Assembly: GCA_002373975.1 (NCBI GenBank) | Contig: DFKZ01000129.1 | Span: forward strand, 1 to 42,684 | Length of the DNA: 42,684 bases | Direction: 5' to 3' | DNA from: Lachnospiraceae bacterium UBA3632 | GTDB taxonomy: Bacteria > Bacillota > Clostridia > Lachnospirales > Lachnospiraceae | Part shown: piece by piece, positions 35,077-42,684 of the stretch | Layout of the letters: the number at the start of each line of letters is the position of its first letter | Position numbering within the stretch: the first letter of the stretch is position 1 | The notes under the pieces: model-generated | What the model was told of the DNA's origin: nothing | What the model saw: only the letters and a program-made list of their open reading frames with translations | Databases searched by the model: none | Translations under genes and position numbers: made by a program

Positions 35077-35505
35077 TCATTCCTCTATCTGTGCGATTCT
35101 TCTTGAATGCTTTTCTTCCCCGGAAAAAGGCGTATCGAGAAACGTATCCGTTATCTCGAATGCAAGATTCTCTCCAACCATCTTTCCGCCGAGGGCAAGA
35201 ACATTGGCATCATTGTGAAGCCTTGTCATCTTTGCACTTAAAGGTTCGGAGCAGAGTGCACATCTGATACCCTTTACCTTATTGGCCGTAATGCTGATCC
35301 CGATTCCGGTGGTGCATATAACTATTCCCTTTTCGGCCTTTCCGGAGGCCACTTCATTTGCCACCGCCTTTCCGAAAACGGGATAATCACAGCTCTCTTT
35401 ATTATACGTTCCACAGTCCTTTACGTCAAAGCCTCTTTCCATAAGATGCTTTTTTACGGCTTCCTTGAGATCAAATCCGCCGTGGTCACTTCCGATTGCT
35501 ATCAT
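35077..35505 (-). CDS. rpiB: Ribose-5-phosphate isomerase B
   Basis: 142 residues. IAIGSDHGGFDLKEAVKKHL at the N-terminus, the catalytic-cysteine block GIVICTTGIGISITANK, and HNDANVLALGGKM are diagnostic of RpiB/LacAB. It interconverts ribulose 5-phosphate and ribose 5-phosphate and so feeds PRPP for the next gene, upp. AAAGGAGC precedes the ATG, 12 bp after the sua5 stop. Confidence 0.96.
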   Translation of the reverse strand: MIAIGSDHGGFDLKEAVKKHLMERGFDVKDCGTYNKESCDYPVFGKAVANEVASGKAEKGIVICTTGIGISITANKVKGIRCALCSEPLSAKMTRLHNDANVLALGGKMVGENLAFEITDTFLDTPFSGEEKHSRRIAQIEE

Positions 35506-35517
35506 AATCTGCTCCTT

Positions 35518-36585
35518 TTACTTTTTTATGATCTTATGCCCTGCTGCTTTGAGAAGCCGGTTCATTATAGCCTCCCCGAAGCCTTCTGCTTCAAAGCTCT
35601 CGGCATATATCTTTGTCACTTCTTCGTCGTCAAAGCTCCGCAGGATCGAGTACAGCCTTCTGGCTGCCTCCTTCTGATCCCCTTTGGGCCCTGTCTTTTT
35701 TACAATATCCGCATCGTATCTGCCCGCGTTCTCGTCGCAGGCCATCACACCTGTCTTAAAGCCCGATTCTTTATCGGCCTTTACCAATTCATTTATACCT
35801 GATACGACTGCTTCATCTCCGCCCTCGACTATCACAAGCTCCCCCTTGGGAGCATAATGCCGGTATTTCATTCCCGGAGCTCTTGGCCTTTTCCCGCTCT
35901 CCGGAGAGATGATCGCCCTGTCGGTTTCCACTTCGGTCCCAAGCACTCTTCCTATCATCTCATTGGTGATAAAGCCCGGACGCAGGATCTGCGGTGGTGT
36001 CACGGTCAGATCCACTATTGTGGATTCAAGGCCTATCTCGCCGCCTCCGCCGTCTATTATGGCGTCGGCTCTTCCATTCATATCCTCAATCACATATTTT
36101 GCTTCCGTGGGGCTTGGCCTTCCGGAAATATTCGCGCTGGGCGCCGCCACAAAGCCTCCGGATGCACTGATAAGGGCCCTCGCTACAGGGTCAGAAGGAA
36201 ACCTTACGGCTACCGTATCCAGCCCTCCGGTTGTCTCATCGGGGACGATGCTTTTTTTCTTAAGTATCATTGTCAGCGGGCCCGGCCAGAAAACCTGCGC
36301 AAGCTTCTTTGCTTCATCGGGAACATCCTCGGCTATATCATATAGCGATTCCAGTCTCGATATATGCACTATCAGCGGATTATCCGACGGCCTTCCCTTC
36401 GCGGCATATATTTTACGGGATGACTCGGGTGAAAGAGCATCCCCGCCGAGGCCGTATACGGTTTCGGTGGGAAAAGCGACTATCCCGCCCCTTTTGATGA
36501 TCTCACCTGCTTTTTCTATGCCCGGTATATCATCTTCGGATAAATATCCGTTCTGTGCTTTTATAGTGATGATCTCTGTATCCAT
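35518..36585 (-). CDS. tsaC: Threonylcarbamoyl-AMP synthase (Sua5/YwlC type)
   Basis: 355 residues, the long Sua5 form: a YrdC domain (about 20-205, FPTETVYGLGGDA, KGRPSDNPLIVH, PSANISGRPSPT) plus a C-terminal Sua5 domain joined by RPRAPGMKYRHYAP. It makes threonylcarbamoyl-AMP for t6A37 of ANN-decoding tRNAs. It begins 9 bp after the GH18 gene and is followed by rpiB after 12 bp, an order resembling the ywlC-rpiB-upp region of Bacillus. Confidence 0.95.
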   Translation of the reverse strand: MDTEIITIKAQNGYLSEDDIPGIEKAGEIIKRGGIVAFPTETVYGLGGDALSPESSRKIYAAKGRPSDNPLIVHISRLESLYDIAEDVPDEAKKLAQVFWPGPLTMILKKKSIVPDETTGGLDTVAVRFPSDPVARALISASGGFVAAPSANISGRPSPTEAKYVIEDMNGRADAIIDGGGGEIGLESTIVDLTVTPPQILRPGFITNEMIGRVLGTEVETDRAIISPESGKRPRAPGMKYRHYAPKGELVIVEGGDEAVVSGINELVKADKESGFKTGVMACDENAGRYDADIVKKTGPKGDQKEAARRLYSILRSFDDEEVTKIYAESFEAEGFGEAIMNRLLKAAGHKIIKK

Positions 36586-36594
36586 CTCAAACCA

Positions 36595-38328
36595 TCATTC
36601 TCCGCTTTGTGACCCGCCTGTCATATCTTTGTACATAGCAACAAGGTTCCATACTTCGCCTGTGCCGTATCCGAGTCTCCACACTCCCACTCCGCCTATA
36701 TTTCTCGAGTTCATGGCGTTAAGTTTGGATGATATGGAATCCTTATCCTCGAACCATACATAATAGGTGGCGGATCCGCTCTGCCACTGTGCAAAATTCT
36801 GGCAGGTCTCTTCGTCCCATTCATATGAGATACTGTACTTGCTTATAAAGTCCGCCTCATTTATGAGTGTCAGGTAGGAATCCGACACCGATCCGGAATC
36901 GTTCTTCCACACTATCGTATAGAAAGGAAGTGCATTTATTATCCTCTCGGCATTGACACTTTCAAGCGTTTTGTCGAGGCCGTAGCAGATATAATCAAAG
37001 CTGGCAACGCTTCCAATATCCCCGCTTCCGTGATAATGCTCGTCATATCCCATGATAAGCACGTAGTCCGCAAACTTACCCTGAACATCTATCCTTGTGA
37101 ACTTGTTGAAGTTAAAAGGAACATAATTGTCGAAGGAAAGGATAAGCCCTCTCTCGTGAGTGGCAACCGACAATTCCTTGATGAACTGCGCATAATGCTC
37201 ATAGCAGTCATCGTTAAGCTTCTCGAAGTCGATGTTTATTCCGTCGACGCCAAGCTCAAGCGCGGCATTTACCGCATTGCTGATAAGTGTTCTTCTTACA
37301 TTTGTATCGGAAAGGATCGCGACATCATCGATATCCGCTCCGTTATCCAGCCTGTAGTTGAAATCATCCAGTACAGCCCATACCTTCAGGCCGTTATTGT
37401 GGGCCCTTTCAACGTATGCTGTGCTTCCGAAGTTCCGGATGCTTCCCAGATTATCACTTACGGAAAACCAGGTGGGTGCGATCACATTCATCCCCTGACC
37501 TTCTTCGATGGCAGCCCCGATCGTGTCGTTTCCGGCCACTCCCGCGATGGAATTAAATCCGAGTACCACTCTCTCATTCAGAGACAGGAATTCAGTCTGC
37601 GGAACAGTAACCTCATTTACTATTCCCCACATGATGCCATCGGTCACTTCCATCTTTTTATTCTCTATGTATCCGATATAGCCGTCGTTTGTCTCAACTT
37701 TGCTCCACTCCTCCATCGTTTCGAGAAGGAGTACTGTCTCTCCTTCCTCCATCTCGCGAAGGATCGGGCTCTTTATCCCTCCCTTTTCACGTATCTGCGT
37801 CTTGGAGGTGGTGATCATGGTATTTGTGCCCGCCATTCCCTTAGTGATAAGCAGCACATGCTCATCGTACACATTTATATTGACCGAAAAGTACTGTGAC
37901 ACATAATCACTGGCGATATACAGAGTCTTTCCTTCAAGATAACATGTTCTGTGGCCCAGGTCCGACCCTGCCCCGTCAAAGCCGTACTTGCTGCTTCCCA
38001 CAGGGGCTTCAATGGTCCCGTCCGCTGTCGTGAACATCAGCGTTCCACCGTTATATGCAGGGTCATAGTAGAAGCCGTCCCCGATATAATCCTCCACCGT
38101 GTCAAACTCAAAATAACAGTATCCTTCCCCCTTCACAGCCTTGTCGGCAAGTATCCTGTCACCGAGTACTATGGCAAGCTCGTCACCGCTCGTCCCGAAG
38201 TAGGCGGCCAGATCGGCCTTTTCCGTACCGTATGTGTATTTGTCTATCACTCTTTTGCCAATCCCGAAGTATGCTATCAGTGCTATTGCTACGATCGCTA
38301 TGGCGATCACTATTATTCTTTTTTTCAT
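36595..38328 (-). CDS. Membrane-anchored GH18-family glycoside hydrolase with SH3 domain
   Basis: 577 residues. An N-terminal TM anchor is at about 4-24 (IIVIAIAIVAIALIAYFGI). An extracytoplasmic domain with a copper-amine-oxidase-N-like feel (about 35-165) and a bacterial SH3 domain (about 170-230, GYIGYIENKKM) follow. The C-terminal GH18 domain (about 245-570) has the catalytic DGINIDFE, with acid Glu369. It resembles YaaH/YdhD-type cortex or cell-wall hydrolases more than chitinases. The ATG follows the TTTTTTTCAT stretch read in reverse. It is first in the run that ends with the SleB-type hydrolase. Confidence 0.9.
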   Translation of the reverse strand: MKKRIIVIAIAIVAIALIAYFGIGKRVIDKYTYGTEKADLAAYFGTSGDELAIVLGDRILADKAVKGEGYCYFEFDTVEDYIGDGFYYDPAYNGGTLMFTTADGTIEAPVGSSKYGFDGAGSDLGHRTCYLEGKTLYIASDYVSQYFSVNINVYDEHVLLITKGMAGTNTMITTSKTQIREKGGIKSPILREMEEGETVLLLETMEEWSKVETNDGYIGYIENKKMEVTDGIMWGIVNEVTVPQTEFLSLNERVVLGFNSIAGVAGNDTIGAAIEEGQGMNVIAPTWFSVSDNLGSIRNFGSTAYVERAHNNGLKVWAVLDDFNYRLDNGADIDDVAILSDTNVRRTLISNAVNAALELGVDGINIDFEKLNDDCYEHYAQFIKELSVATHERGLILSFDNYVPFNFNKFTRIDVQGKFADYVLIMGYDEHYHGSGDIGSVASFDYICYGLDKTLESVNAERIINALPFYTIVWKNDSGSVSDSYLTLINEADFISKYSISYEWDEETCQNFAQWQSGSATYYVWFEDKDSISSKLNAMNSRNIGGVGVWRLGYGTGEVWNLVAMYKDMTGGSQSGE

Positions 38329-38677
38329 TACCGACGGACCTCTGTCTGTTTTTTATTAATTTCCTACGGCAAAAAGGTGTGCCGAATCCTAAACTATTCT
38401 AACACACCATTTTTTTGCCGTCATTAGTTATTTTATATTCGCCCTTATTTTTCGGACAGCAGACACCTTCCTGCATAGTTTTGGGCGAATAATCAGGAGC
38501 ATTCGGGAACCGTGTCCCCATGCCAAAAGGTTAGTGATATATTTCCCTGTTTACGGCGGAAACGTCCCGGCAGCGGCTTCCCTTTCGGGTGTGCAGACCT
38601 GCTGCAGTGAAAATTGTGACTTTACCATTAAATATCGGATTGCTAAAACAGTTAGCTATAATTATGGGGGAATAAAC

Positions 38678-38788
38678 TTGTACTACCTTTATGACGATAT
38701 AAATTTGTTTTCAGAATATTACAGACCGATAGAGAAATACCTTCTCTTAAGTATTCTTAACTCGAGATGTAAATTCTATAAGCGGTAA
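38678..38788 (+). CDS. Possible 36-residue Tyr/Leu-rich small protein
   Basis: TTG start preceded by GGGGGA at 6 nt spacing; a TATAAT (38657-38662) lies upstream but without a good -35. The product would be Tyr-rich with a basic C-terminus (ends SRCKFYKR), with no signal peptide. A longer frame from 38534 is open but has no ribosome binding site. It could be real or chance. Confidence 0.22.
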   Translation: MYYLYDDINLFSEYYRPIEKYLLLSILNSRCKFYKR

Positions 38789-38917
38789 AGCAGGCTCACC
38801 ATCTCCTCTCCGTCGCATGATTACCGGAGACGTTTAGGCTGATTATATGAGCCCTTCCCGTCGATTTCAACAACTGTTTTCATTCGTCATTTTTCGTACT
38901 AACAGCCCGGAATCCGC

Positions 38918-38942
38918 GGACAAAAAGCTGTCCTTTTTGTCC
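38918..38942. promoter_or_regulatory. Perfect palindrome containing GTCC-T5-GTCC
   Basis: GGACAAAAAG (38918-38927) is the exact reverse complement of CTTTTTGTCC (38933-38942), 5 nt apart. The right half contains GTCCTTTTTGTCC (38930-38942), nearly the same as the repeats before the HTH regulator at 3568-3598. There is no T-run beyond it, so it is more likely an operator than a terminator. Confidence 0.45.
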
Positions 38943-39110
38943 TTCTCCCCTTCGTCTGTTGTCCGTCCGGCTTTGTGGAAAATGACGGTTTTGGCATGAT
39001 GCCTCTGTCACTTCCGTAAACTTTTTGTGAAAAATGCCGATATAAAATAAAAGGATATTTTAACTTTTCCCTGACATAATAAAAAAAGTATTAAAAAATC
39101 AAAGCATGTA

Positions 39111-39139
39111 TTGACTAAAGAATCATTAAAAGATATAGT
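39111..39139 (+). promoter_or_regulatory. Sigma-A promoter of mecA
   Basis: -35 TTGACT (39111-39116) and -10 TATAGT (39134-39139) are 17 bp apart; the predicted leader is about 30 nt. The ribosome binding site before the ATG is weak. Confidence 0.75.
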
Positions 39140-39174
39140 AATGGAAATCAACGGAAAACAGCGAGATTTACATA

Positions 39175-39873
39175 ATGAAAATAGAAAAAATCAATGACAA
39201 TCAAATACGCTGTGTCCTTACGCGGGAAGACCTCGCAAAGCGTAACCTGCGCATAAGTGAACTCGCCTACGGCTCCGAAAAGACCAGGAATCTTTTCAGA
39301 GAAATGGTAAAGCAGGCAGACTGCGAATACGGCTTCGAGGTTGAGAACAGCCCTCTTGTGGTGGAAGCCATCCCCATGAATTCCGAGAGCATCGTTCTTA
39401 TCATCACCAAGGTTGACGATCCCGAGGAACTCGATACCCGTTTTTCACGCTTCTCCCCTTACGACAACCCCGACGAGGATGATGAGGATGAAGATGAAGA
39501 AGCCGTAAGCCTCTTCGGAGACAACGCTCCCGCTCCCGAGCCTTCATTCGGTGAGATGCTGGGCGAAGCCCTTAAGGAGGACATTCCGCGTCACAGTTTT
39601 GCATTCTCCTTCCCCACACTGTCGCGCACCATGGATTTTGCACGTCAGGCCAGCGGATACAAAGGTAAGAGTTCTCTGGTGAAATCGCCCTCCGGCGATT
39701 ACCTTATGATCCTTTCCGTCGGAAATGCGTCCAAGAGCGATTTCGAGAATGTGTGTCTGCTCGGTTCGGAGTATGGCAAAGGTCGTATCATTCCCGGTAC
39801 TTCACTTGACTTCATGCGCGAGCACGGAGACATCATGGTAGAAAGCGATGCCATCACTAAGTTGGCTTTATGA
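39175..39873 (+). CDS. mecA: MecA-type ClpC adaptor protein
   Basis: 232 residues. The N-terminal domain (1-85) begins MKIEKINDNQIRCVLTREDL, characteristic of MecA, which binds substrates such as ComK. An acidic linker (about 99-125, PDEDDEDEDEE) leads to the C-terminal ClpC-binding domain (about 140-232, with FAFSFPTLSRTMDFARQ and EHGDIMVESDAI). It delivers proteins to the ClpCP protease. It stands alone between its own promoter and a bidirectional terminator. Confidence 0.92.
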   Translation: MKIEKINDNQIRCVLTREDLAKRNLRISELAYGSEKTRNLFREMVKQADCEYGFEVENSPLVVEAIPMNSESIVLIITKVDDPEELDTRFSRFSPYDNPDEDDEDEDEEAVSLFGDNAPAPEPSFGEMLGEALKEDIPRHSFAFSFPTLSRTMDFARQASGYKGKSSLVKSPSGDYLMILSVGNASKSDFENVCLLGSEYGKGRIIPGTSLDFMREHGDIMVESDAITKLAL

Positions 39874-39935
39874 TCCCCTTTTCGGATCTGTAATAGTATT
39901 AAATCAACACGGAGTTTCAGACAGTATCAAAAACA

Positions 39936-39966
39936 AAGACCGGCTTCTTCAGCCGGTCTTTTACAT
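39936..39966. terminator. Bidirectional terminator between mecA and the DUF1858 gene
   Basis: Perfect 10-bp stem AAGACCGGCT (39936-39945) with AGCCGGTCTT (39951-39960), 5-nt loop. TCTTTT ends the plus side and TTTGTTTTTGA follows on the minus strand, so it can serve both convergent genes. Confidence 0.88.
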
Positions 39967-39991
39967 TGCGATATTGATAGCGGTATCGATG

Positions 39992-40183
39992 TTATGCCTG
40001 AGCAATGGCTTCCATCAGCTCGTCTATATCGATCCCGTGAACGGCTGCTGCCATCTCAAGAGATTCCCCTGCTGATGAAGGACATCCGATGCAGTGCATT
40101 CCTGCGCTCATAAGAATGGGGATCACATCGGGCTGCTCGCTCACGATCTGTCCCATTGTCATATCTTTTGTTATTCCGGTCAT
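39992..40183 (-). CDS. DUF1858-domain small protein
   Basis: 63 residues: MTGITKDMTMGQIVSEQPDV followed by LMSAGMHCIGCPSSAGESLE, the DUF1858 pattern with the CxGC pair, typical of small proteins in anaerobes and of the N-terminus of some hybrid-cluster-related proteins. It may bind a metal or take part in redox; no reaction is known to me. I start at the ATG 40181-40183, which has GGAGG 7 nt upstream; the longer frame to 40216 does not. It is divergent from pflB. Confidence 0.85.
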   Translation of the reverse strand: MTGITKDMTMGQIVSEQPDVIPILMSAGMHCIGCPSSAGESLEMAAAVHGIDIDELMEAIAQA

Positions 40184-40257
40184 TTTGTTTCCTCCGTTTC
40201 GTATACAGTAATACAATAGCTGTCTAAATGTGGTAATCTTTAGATCTTTCTTTACTA

Positions 40258-40286
40258 TATCTATTACTTTTTTGATTCAAAGTCAA
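40258..40286 (-). promoter_or_regulatory. Promoter of the DUF1858 gene
   Basis: On the minus strand, -35 TTGACT (40281-40286) and -10 TAGATA (40258-40263) are 17 bp apart. It faces away from the pflB promoter about 90 bp to the right, so shared regulation is possible. The intergenic stretch between the two genes holds nothing else I can identify apart from T-rich tracts at 40317-40362. Confidence 0.5.
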
Positions 40287-40371
40287 TAGTCACACTTAAA
40301 AACCCTCAAAAACGATGCATTTTTTCATTTATTTTTGGCGATTTTTTCGGAGTTTTTTAGCTCTCTTTCGC

Positions 40372-40400
40372 TTGACTATACTCCCCCGATTACCTATAAT
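40372..40400 (+). promoter_or_regulatory. Strong sigma-A promoter of pflB
   Basis: -35 TTGACT (40372-40377) and a perfect -10 TATAAT (40395-40400), 17 bp apart. The predicted start near 40407 gives a leader of about 87 nt with a small hairpin (AAATGC 40445-40450 / GCATTT 40455-40460) and a TAGGAGG ribosome binding site. Confidence 0.85.
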
Positions 40401-40493
40401 TATATGAGTCAACTTTAGAAGCCCTACACGCTTCAAAACTACAGAAATGCATAAGCATTTTCTGATCAAATATCTTATAGGAGGCATTTTGTA

Positions 40494-42533
40494 ATGAGAC
40501 CTGAATGGCAAGATTTTGTAACAGGCAAATGGGACAGAGAAATCAATGTCCGCGACTTCATCCAGAGAAACTACACTCCCTATGACGGAGATGAGAGCTT
40601 TCTCGCAGGACCTACCCAGAACACTAAGGATCTTTGGGCAATGGTACTTGATCTTCAGAAAAAGGAGCGTGAAGCAGGCGGTGTTCTCGATATGGACACC
40701 AAGGTTGTTTCCACTATAACCTCTCATGGCCCCGGCTATCTTGACAAGAGCAAGGAGACCATCGTCGGTTTCCAGACAGATAAGCCTTTCAAGCGTTCAC
40801 TTCAGCCCTACGGCGGTATCCGTATGGCAGAGAAGGCTTGCTCAGACAACGGATACGAAGTTGATCCTGAGATTTCAGAGTTCTTCACCACTCACAGAAA
40901 GACCCACAACGCAGGTTGCTTCGATGCTTACAACCAAGAGATGAGAGCATGCCGTTCTTCACACATCATCACCGGACTTCCTGATGCTTACGGACGTGGA
41001 CGTATCATCGGCGACTATCGTCGTGTAGCTCTCTACGGTATCGACAGACTCCTTGAGGACAAGCAGGCACAGAAGGATTCCACCGGACGTGTTATGACTG
41101 ATGATGTTATCCGTCTTCGCGAGGAGCTTTCCGAGCAGATGACAGCACTCAAGATGATGAAGGAAATGGCAGCATCTTACGGCTGTGATATCTCAAAGCC
41201 CGCTGCAAATGTACAGGAAGCTATCCAGTGGACATACTTCGGATACCTTTGCTCGGTTAAGGAGCAGAACGGTGCCGCAATGAGCCTTGGACGTACTTCT
41301 ACTTTCATCGACTGCTATGCACAGCGTGACCTCAAGAACGGAACCTTCACCGAGGAGCAGATCCAGGAGTTCATTGATCACTTCATCATGAAATTACGTT
41401 GCGTTAAGTTCGCTCGTACTCCCGAGTACAACCAGATCTTCGCAGGCGATCCCGTTTGGGTTACCGAGTCACTCGGCGGCGTAGGCGTTGACGGAAGACA
41501 CATGGTTACCAAGACATCTTTCCGTTACCTCCACACCCTTGAGAACCTTGGTGCATCACCCGAGCCCAACCTCACAGTTCTCTGGTCCACCAGACTTCCC
41601 GAAGGCTGGAAGAAGTACTGCGCTAAGATATCCATCACCACATCTTCCATCCAGTATGAGAACGATGACCTCATGAGAGTTGTTCACGGCGATGACTACG
41701 GAATCGCTTGCTGCGTATCTTCCATGAGAATCGGTAAGGAAATGCAGTTCTTCGGAGCACGTGCTAACCTTGCTAAGTGTCTCCTCTATGCTCTTAACGG
41801 CGGTATCGACGAAGTTACCAAGAAGCAGGTTGGTCCTAAGTACCGTCCTGTAACCGGTGACGTTCTTGATTATGATGATGTATACAGCAAGTTCATGGAT
41901 ATGATGGAGTGGCAGGCTGACGTTTACGTTAACACCCTCAACATCATCCACTACATGCATGATAAGTACTGCTATGAGAGAGCAGAGATGGCTCTTCATG
42001 ACAGAGACGTTAAGAGATATTTTGCAACAGGTATTGCAGGTCTTTCAATCGTTGCAGACTCACTCTCAGCTATCAAGTATGCTAAGGTTGAAGTTGTTCG
42101 TGACGAGGACGGAATCATCGTAGACTTCAAGACTACCGGTGACTTCCCTAAGTATGGTAATGATGATGACCGCGTAGACGACATCGCTCAGGATATCGTT
42201 CACAAGTTCATGACCGCTGTAAGACGTCATCACACCTACAGAAACGGCGTTCCTACAACCTCTATCCTTACCATCACTTCAAACGTTACTTACGGTAAGG
42301 CTACCGGTAATACTCCTGACGGACGTAAGAAGGGACAGCCTTTCGCACCCGGAGCAAACCCGATGCACGGCCGTGACACCCACGGTGCTGTTGCTTCACT
42401 TTCTTCTGTATCAAAGCTTCCTTTCAATGATGCACAGGATGGTATCTCCAATACCTTCACCATCATCCCCGGAGCTCTTGGTAAAGAGGATAAGGTATTT
42501 GCAGGCGACATCGAGCTTGACCTCAACAAGTAA
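40494..42533 (+). CDS. pflB: Pyruvate formate-lyase, main part lacking the glycyl-radical domain
   Basis: Converts pyruvate and CoA to acetyl-CoA and formate. 679 residues instead of about 740-760. The active-site Cys pair is at C406-C407 (GIACCVSSMRIG), and RTSTFIDCY, FGARANLAKCLLYALNGG and TGNTPDGRKKGQPFAPGANP are all canonical. The protein ends NTFTIIPGALGKEDKVFAGD..., a conserved block that in ordinary PFL is followed by about 70-80 more residues carrying RVSGYAV, the glycyl-radical site. Here TAA comes first, and that part seems to be encoded by the next ORF. The coding sequence is clean, with strongly biased codons and a consensus promoter, so it is a highly expressed gene and not a decaying one. 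Confidence 0.93.
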   Translation: MRPEWQDFVTGKWDREINVRDFIQRNYTPYDGDESFLAGPTQNTKDLWAMVLDLQKKEREAGGVLDMDTKVVSTITSHGPGYLDKSKETIVGFQTDKPFKRSLQPYGGIRMAEKACSDNGYEVDPEISEFFTTHRKTHNAGCFDAYNQEMRACRSSHIITGLPDAYGRGRIIGDYRRVALYGIDRLLEDKQAQKDSTGRVMTDDVIRLREELSEQMTALKMMKEMAASYGCDISKPAANVQEAIQWTYFGYLCSVKEQNGAAMSLGRTSTFIDCYAQRDLKNGTFTEEQIQEFIDHFIMKLRCVKFARTPEYNQIFAGDPVWVTESLGGVGVDGRHMVTKTSFRYLHTLENLGASPEPNLTVLWSTRLPEGWKKYCAKISITTSSIQYENDDLMRVVHGDDYGIACCVSSMRIGKEMQFFGARANLAKCLLYALNGGIDEVTKKQVGPKYRPVTGDVLDYDDVYSKFMDMMEWQADVYVNTLNIIHYMHDKYCYERAEMALHDRDVKRYFATGIAGLSIVADSLSAIKYAKVEVVRDEDGIIVDFKTTGDFPKYGNDDDRVDDIAQDIVHKFMTAVRRHHTYRNGVPTTSILTITSNVTYGKATGNTPDGRKKGQPFAPGANPMHGRDTHGAVASLSSVSKLPFNDAQDGISNTFTIIPGALGKEDKVFAGDIELDLNK

Positions 42534-42548
42534 TTAATAAGTATTGCG

Positions 42549-42577
42549 CCAGGTGTGCTGTCCTTCAGCACACTTGG
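42549..42577 (+). other. Hairpin between the two pfl parts
   Basis: CCAGGTGTGCTG (42549-42560) pairs with CAGCACACTTGG (42566-42577), 12 bp with one G-T wobble, around TCCTT. It is followed by GATATAAAAAC, not a T-run, so it should not fully terminate. It may adjust the amount or stability of the two transcript segments. Confidence 0.6.
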
Positions 42578-42601
42578 GATATAAAAACAAGGAGAATCGC
42601 T

Positions 42602-42684
42602 ATGGACGAGAAGAACCAGATTGATGATCTTATCAAGATGCTTGATTCCGGTATGGAAAAGGGTGTGGGACATGTAAATGTTCT
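42602..42684 (+). CDS. Probable detached glycyl-radical domain of pyruvate formate-lyase (partial)
   Basis: Starts at ATG 42602 with AAGGAGA about 6 nt upstream and is open to the window end (27 full codons). It reads MDEKNQIDDLIKMLDSGMEK followed by GVGHVNV. This corresponds to the PFL segment just before HxNVNVLNRExL, which lies about 50 residues ahead of the radical Gly. It is in a different ORF from pflB, 68 bp after its stop. The glycine itself lies outside the window. A YfiD/GrcA-like spare part is an alternative reading, but here the upstream enzyme lacks the domain altogether. Confidence 0.75.
   Translation, partial: MDEKNQIDDLIKMLDSGMEKGVGHVNV

Larger units (their letters stand above)
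38329..39110. other. Long mostly noncoding region with inverted repeats
   Basis: About 780 bp with no convincing long gene. It holds: an imperfect inverted repeat ACGGCAAAAAGGTGTG (38366-38381) / CACACCA-T7-GCCGT (38403-38421), just upstream of the GH18 gene; ATTCGCCC (38437-38444) / GGGCGAAT (38483-38490), which could fold a 38-nt inner segment; a possible 36-codon ORF (38678-38788); and the GTCC-T5-GTCC palindrome at 38918-38942. I found no match to SRP RNA, 6S RNA, tmRNA or RNase P RNA, but a small RNA cannot be excluded. Confidence 0.5.

Noticed and set aside
35909..36763. A 284-codon plus-strand open frame opposite sua5 and the GH18 gene
   Set aside because: It spans two well-identified minus-strand genes, and its composition (Ser/Pro/Ile-rich) is typical of an antisense frame.
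40494..42533. pflB as a decayed pseudogene truncated by a stop
   Set aside because: Active-site residues, codon bias and the promoter are intact, and the missing part restarts with its own ribosome binding site, which fits a working split better than decay. A sequencing error is not excluded by this but is less likely, because 68 bp including a hairpin separate the two frames.

Overview
The window looks like chromosomal DNA of a motile, anaerobic Firmicute, most likely a Lachnospiraceae member of the Butyrivibrio/Pseudobutyrivibrio type. This rests on protein resemblance and gene order, not on a marker gene. The mbl-flhO-flhP order, a FlgJ reduced to its rod-binding domain, MecA, an EpsG-type polymerase, pyruvate formate-lyase and the sua5-rpiB-upp-comEB order all fit. 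I saw no rRNA, tRNA, CRISPR array or insertion sequence. Most genes lie on the minus strand in long operon-like runs.

Layout: 1-3.5 kb (minus) holds an HTH regulator, an unknown protein, a eukaryotic-type UDP-sugar pyrophosphorylase and galE, which is cut by the window edge. 3.7-7.0 kb (minus) is a sulfur-assimilation set: metY-type sulfhydrylase, cysK and a LysR regulator. 7.3-11.2 kb (plus) is a two-gene island with its own promoter: a GNAT protein translationally overlapping a 982-residue helical protein I do not recognise. 11.2-17.1 kb (minus) is a motility/shape region: mbl, two rod proteins, flgJ, a terminator, then a small unknown protein and a membrane diguanylate cyclase. 17.5-23.5 kb (minus) carries uvrA followed by three exopolysaccharide genes. 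23.7-24.5 kb (plus) is a YhcC-type radical SAM gene.

24.6-31.9 kb (minus) is the most unusual stretch: acyl-CoA synthetase, patatin, McrB-type AAA ATPase, radical SAM/SPASM protein, a membrane protein ending in a Ser/His/Cys-rich tail with (Cys-Ala)5-GGGRAGC, and a LUD protein. The radical SAM and tail-protein genes overlap by 4 bp. I propose that the AAA/radical SAM pair acts on the cytoplasmic Cys-Ala tail; this is inference from sequence and gene order. 32.1-32.6 kb (plus) is a DUF402 gene that may be leaderless. 32.7-38.3 kb (minus) is a six-gene run joining two cell-wall enzymes with sua5, rpiB, upp and a dCMP deaminase. 38.3-39.2 kb is mostly noncoding with inverted repeats. 39.2-40.2 kb has mecA and a DUF1858 gene.

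The window ends in pyruvate formate-lyase. The main ORF stops before the glycyl-radical domain, and a separate ORF with its own ribosome binding site restarts in what looks like that domain. It is apparently a split enzyme; the second part runs off the window.
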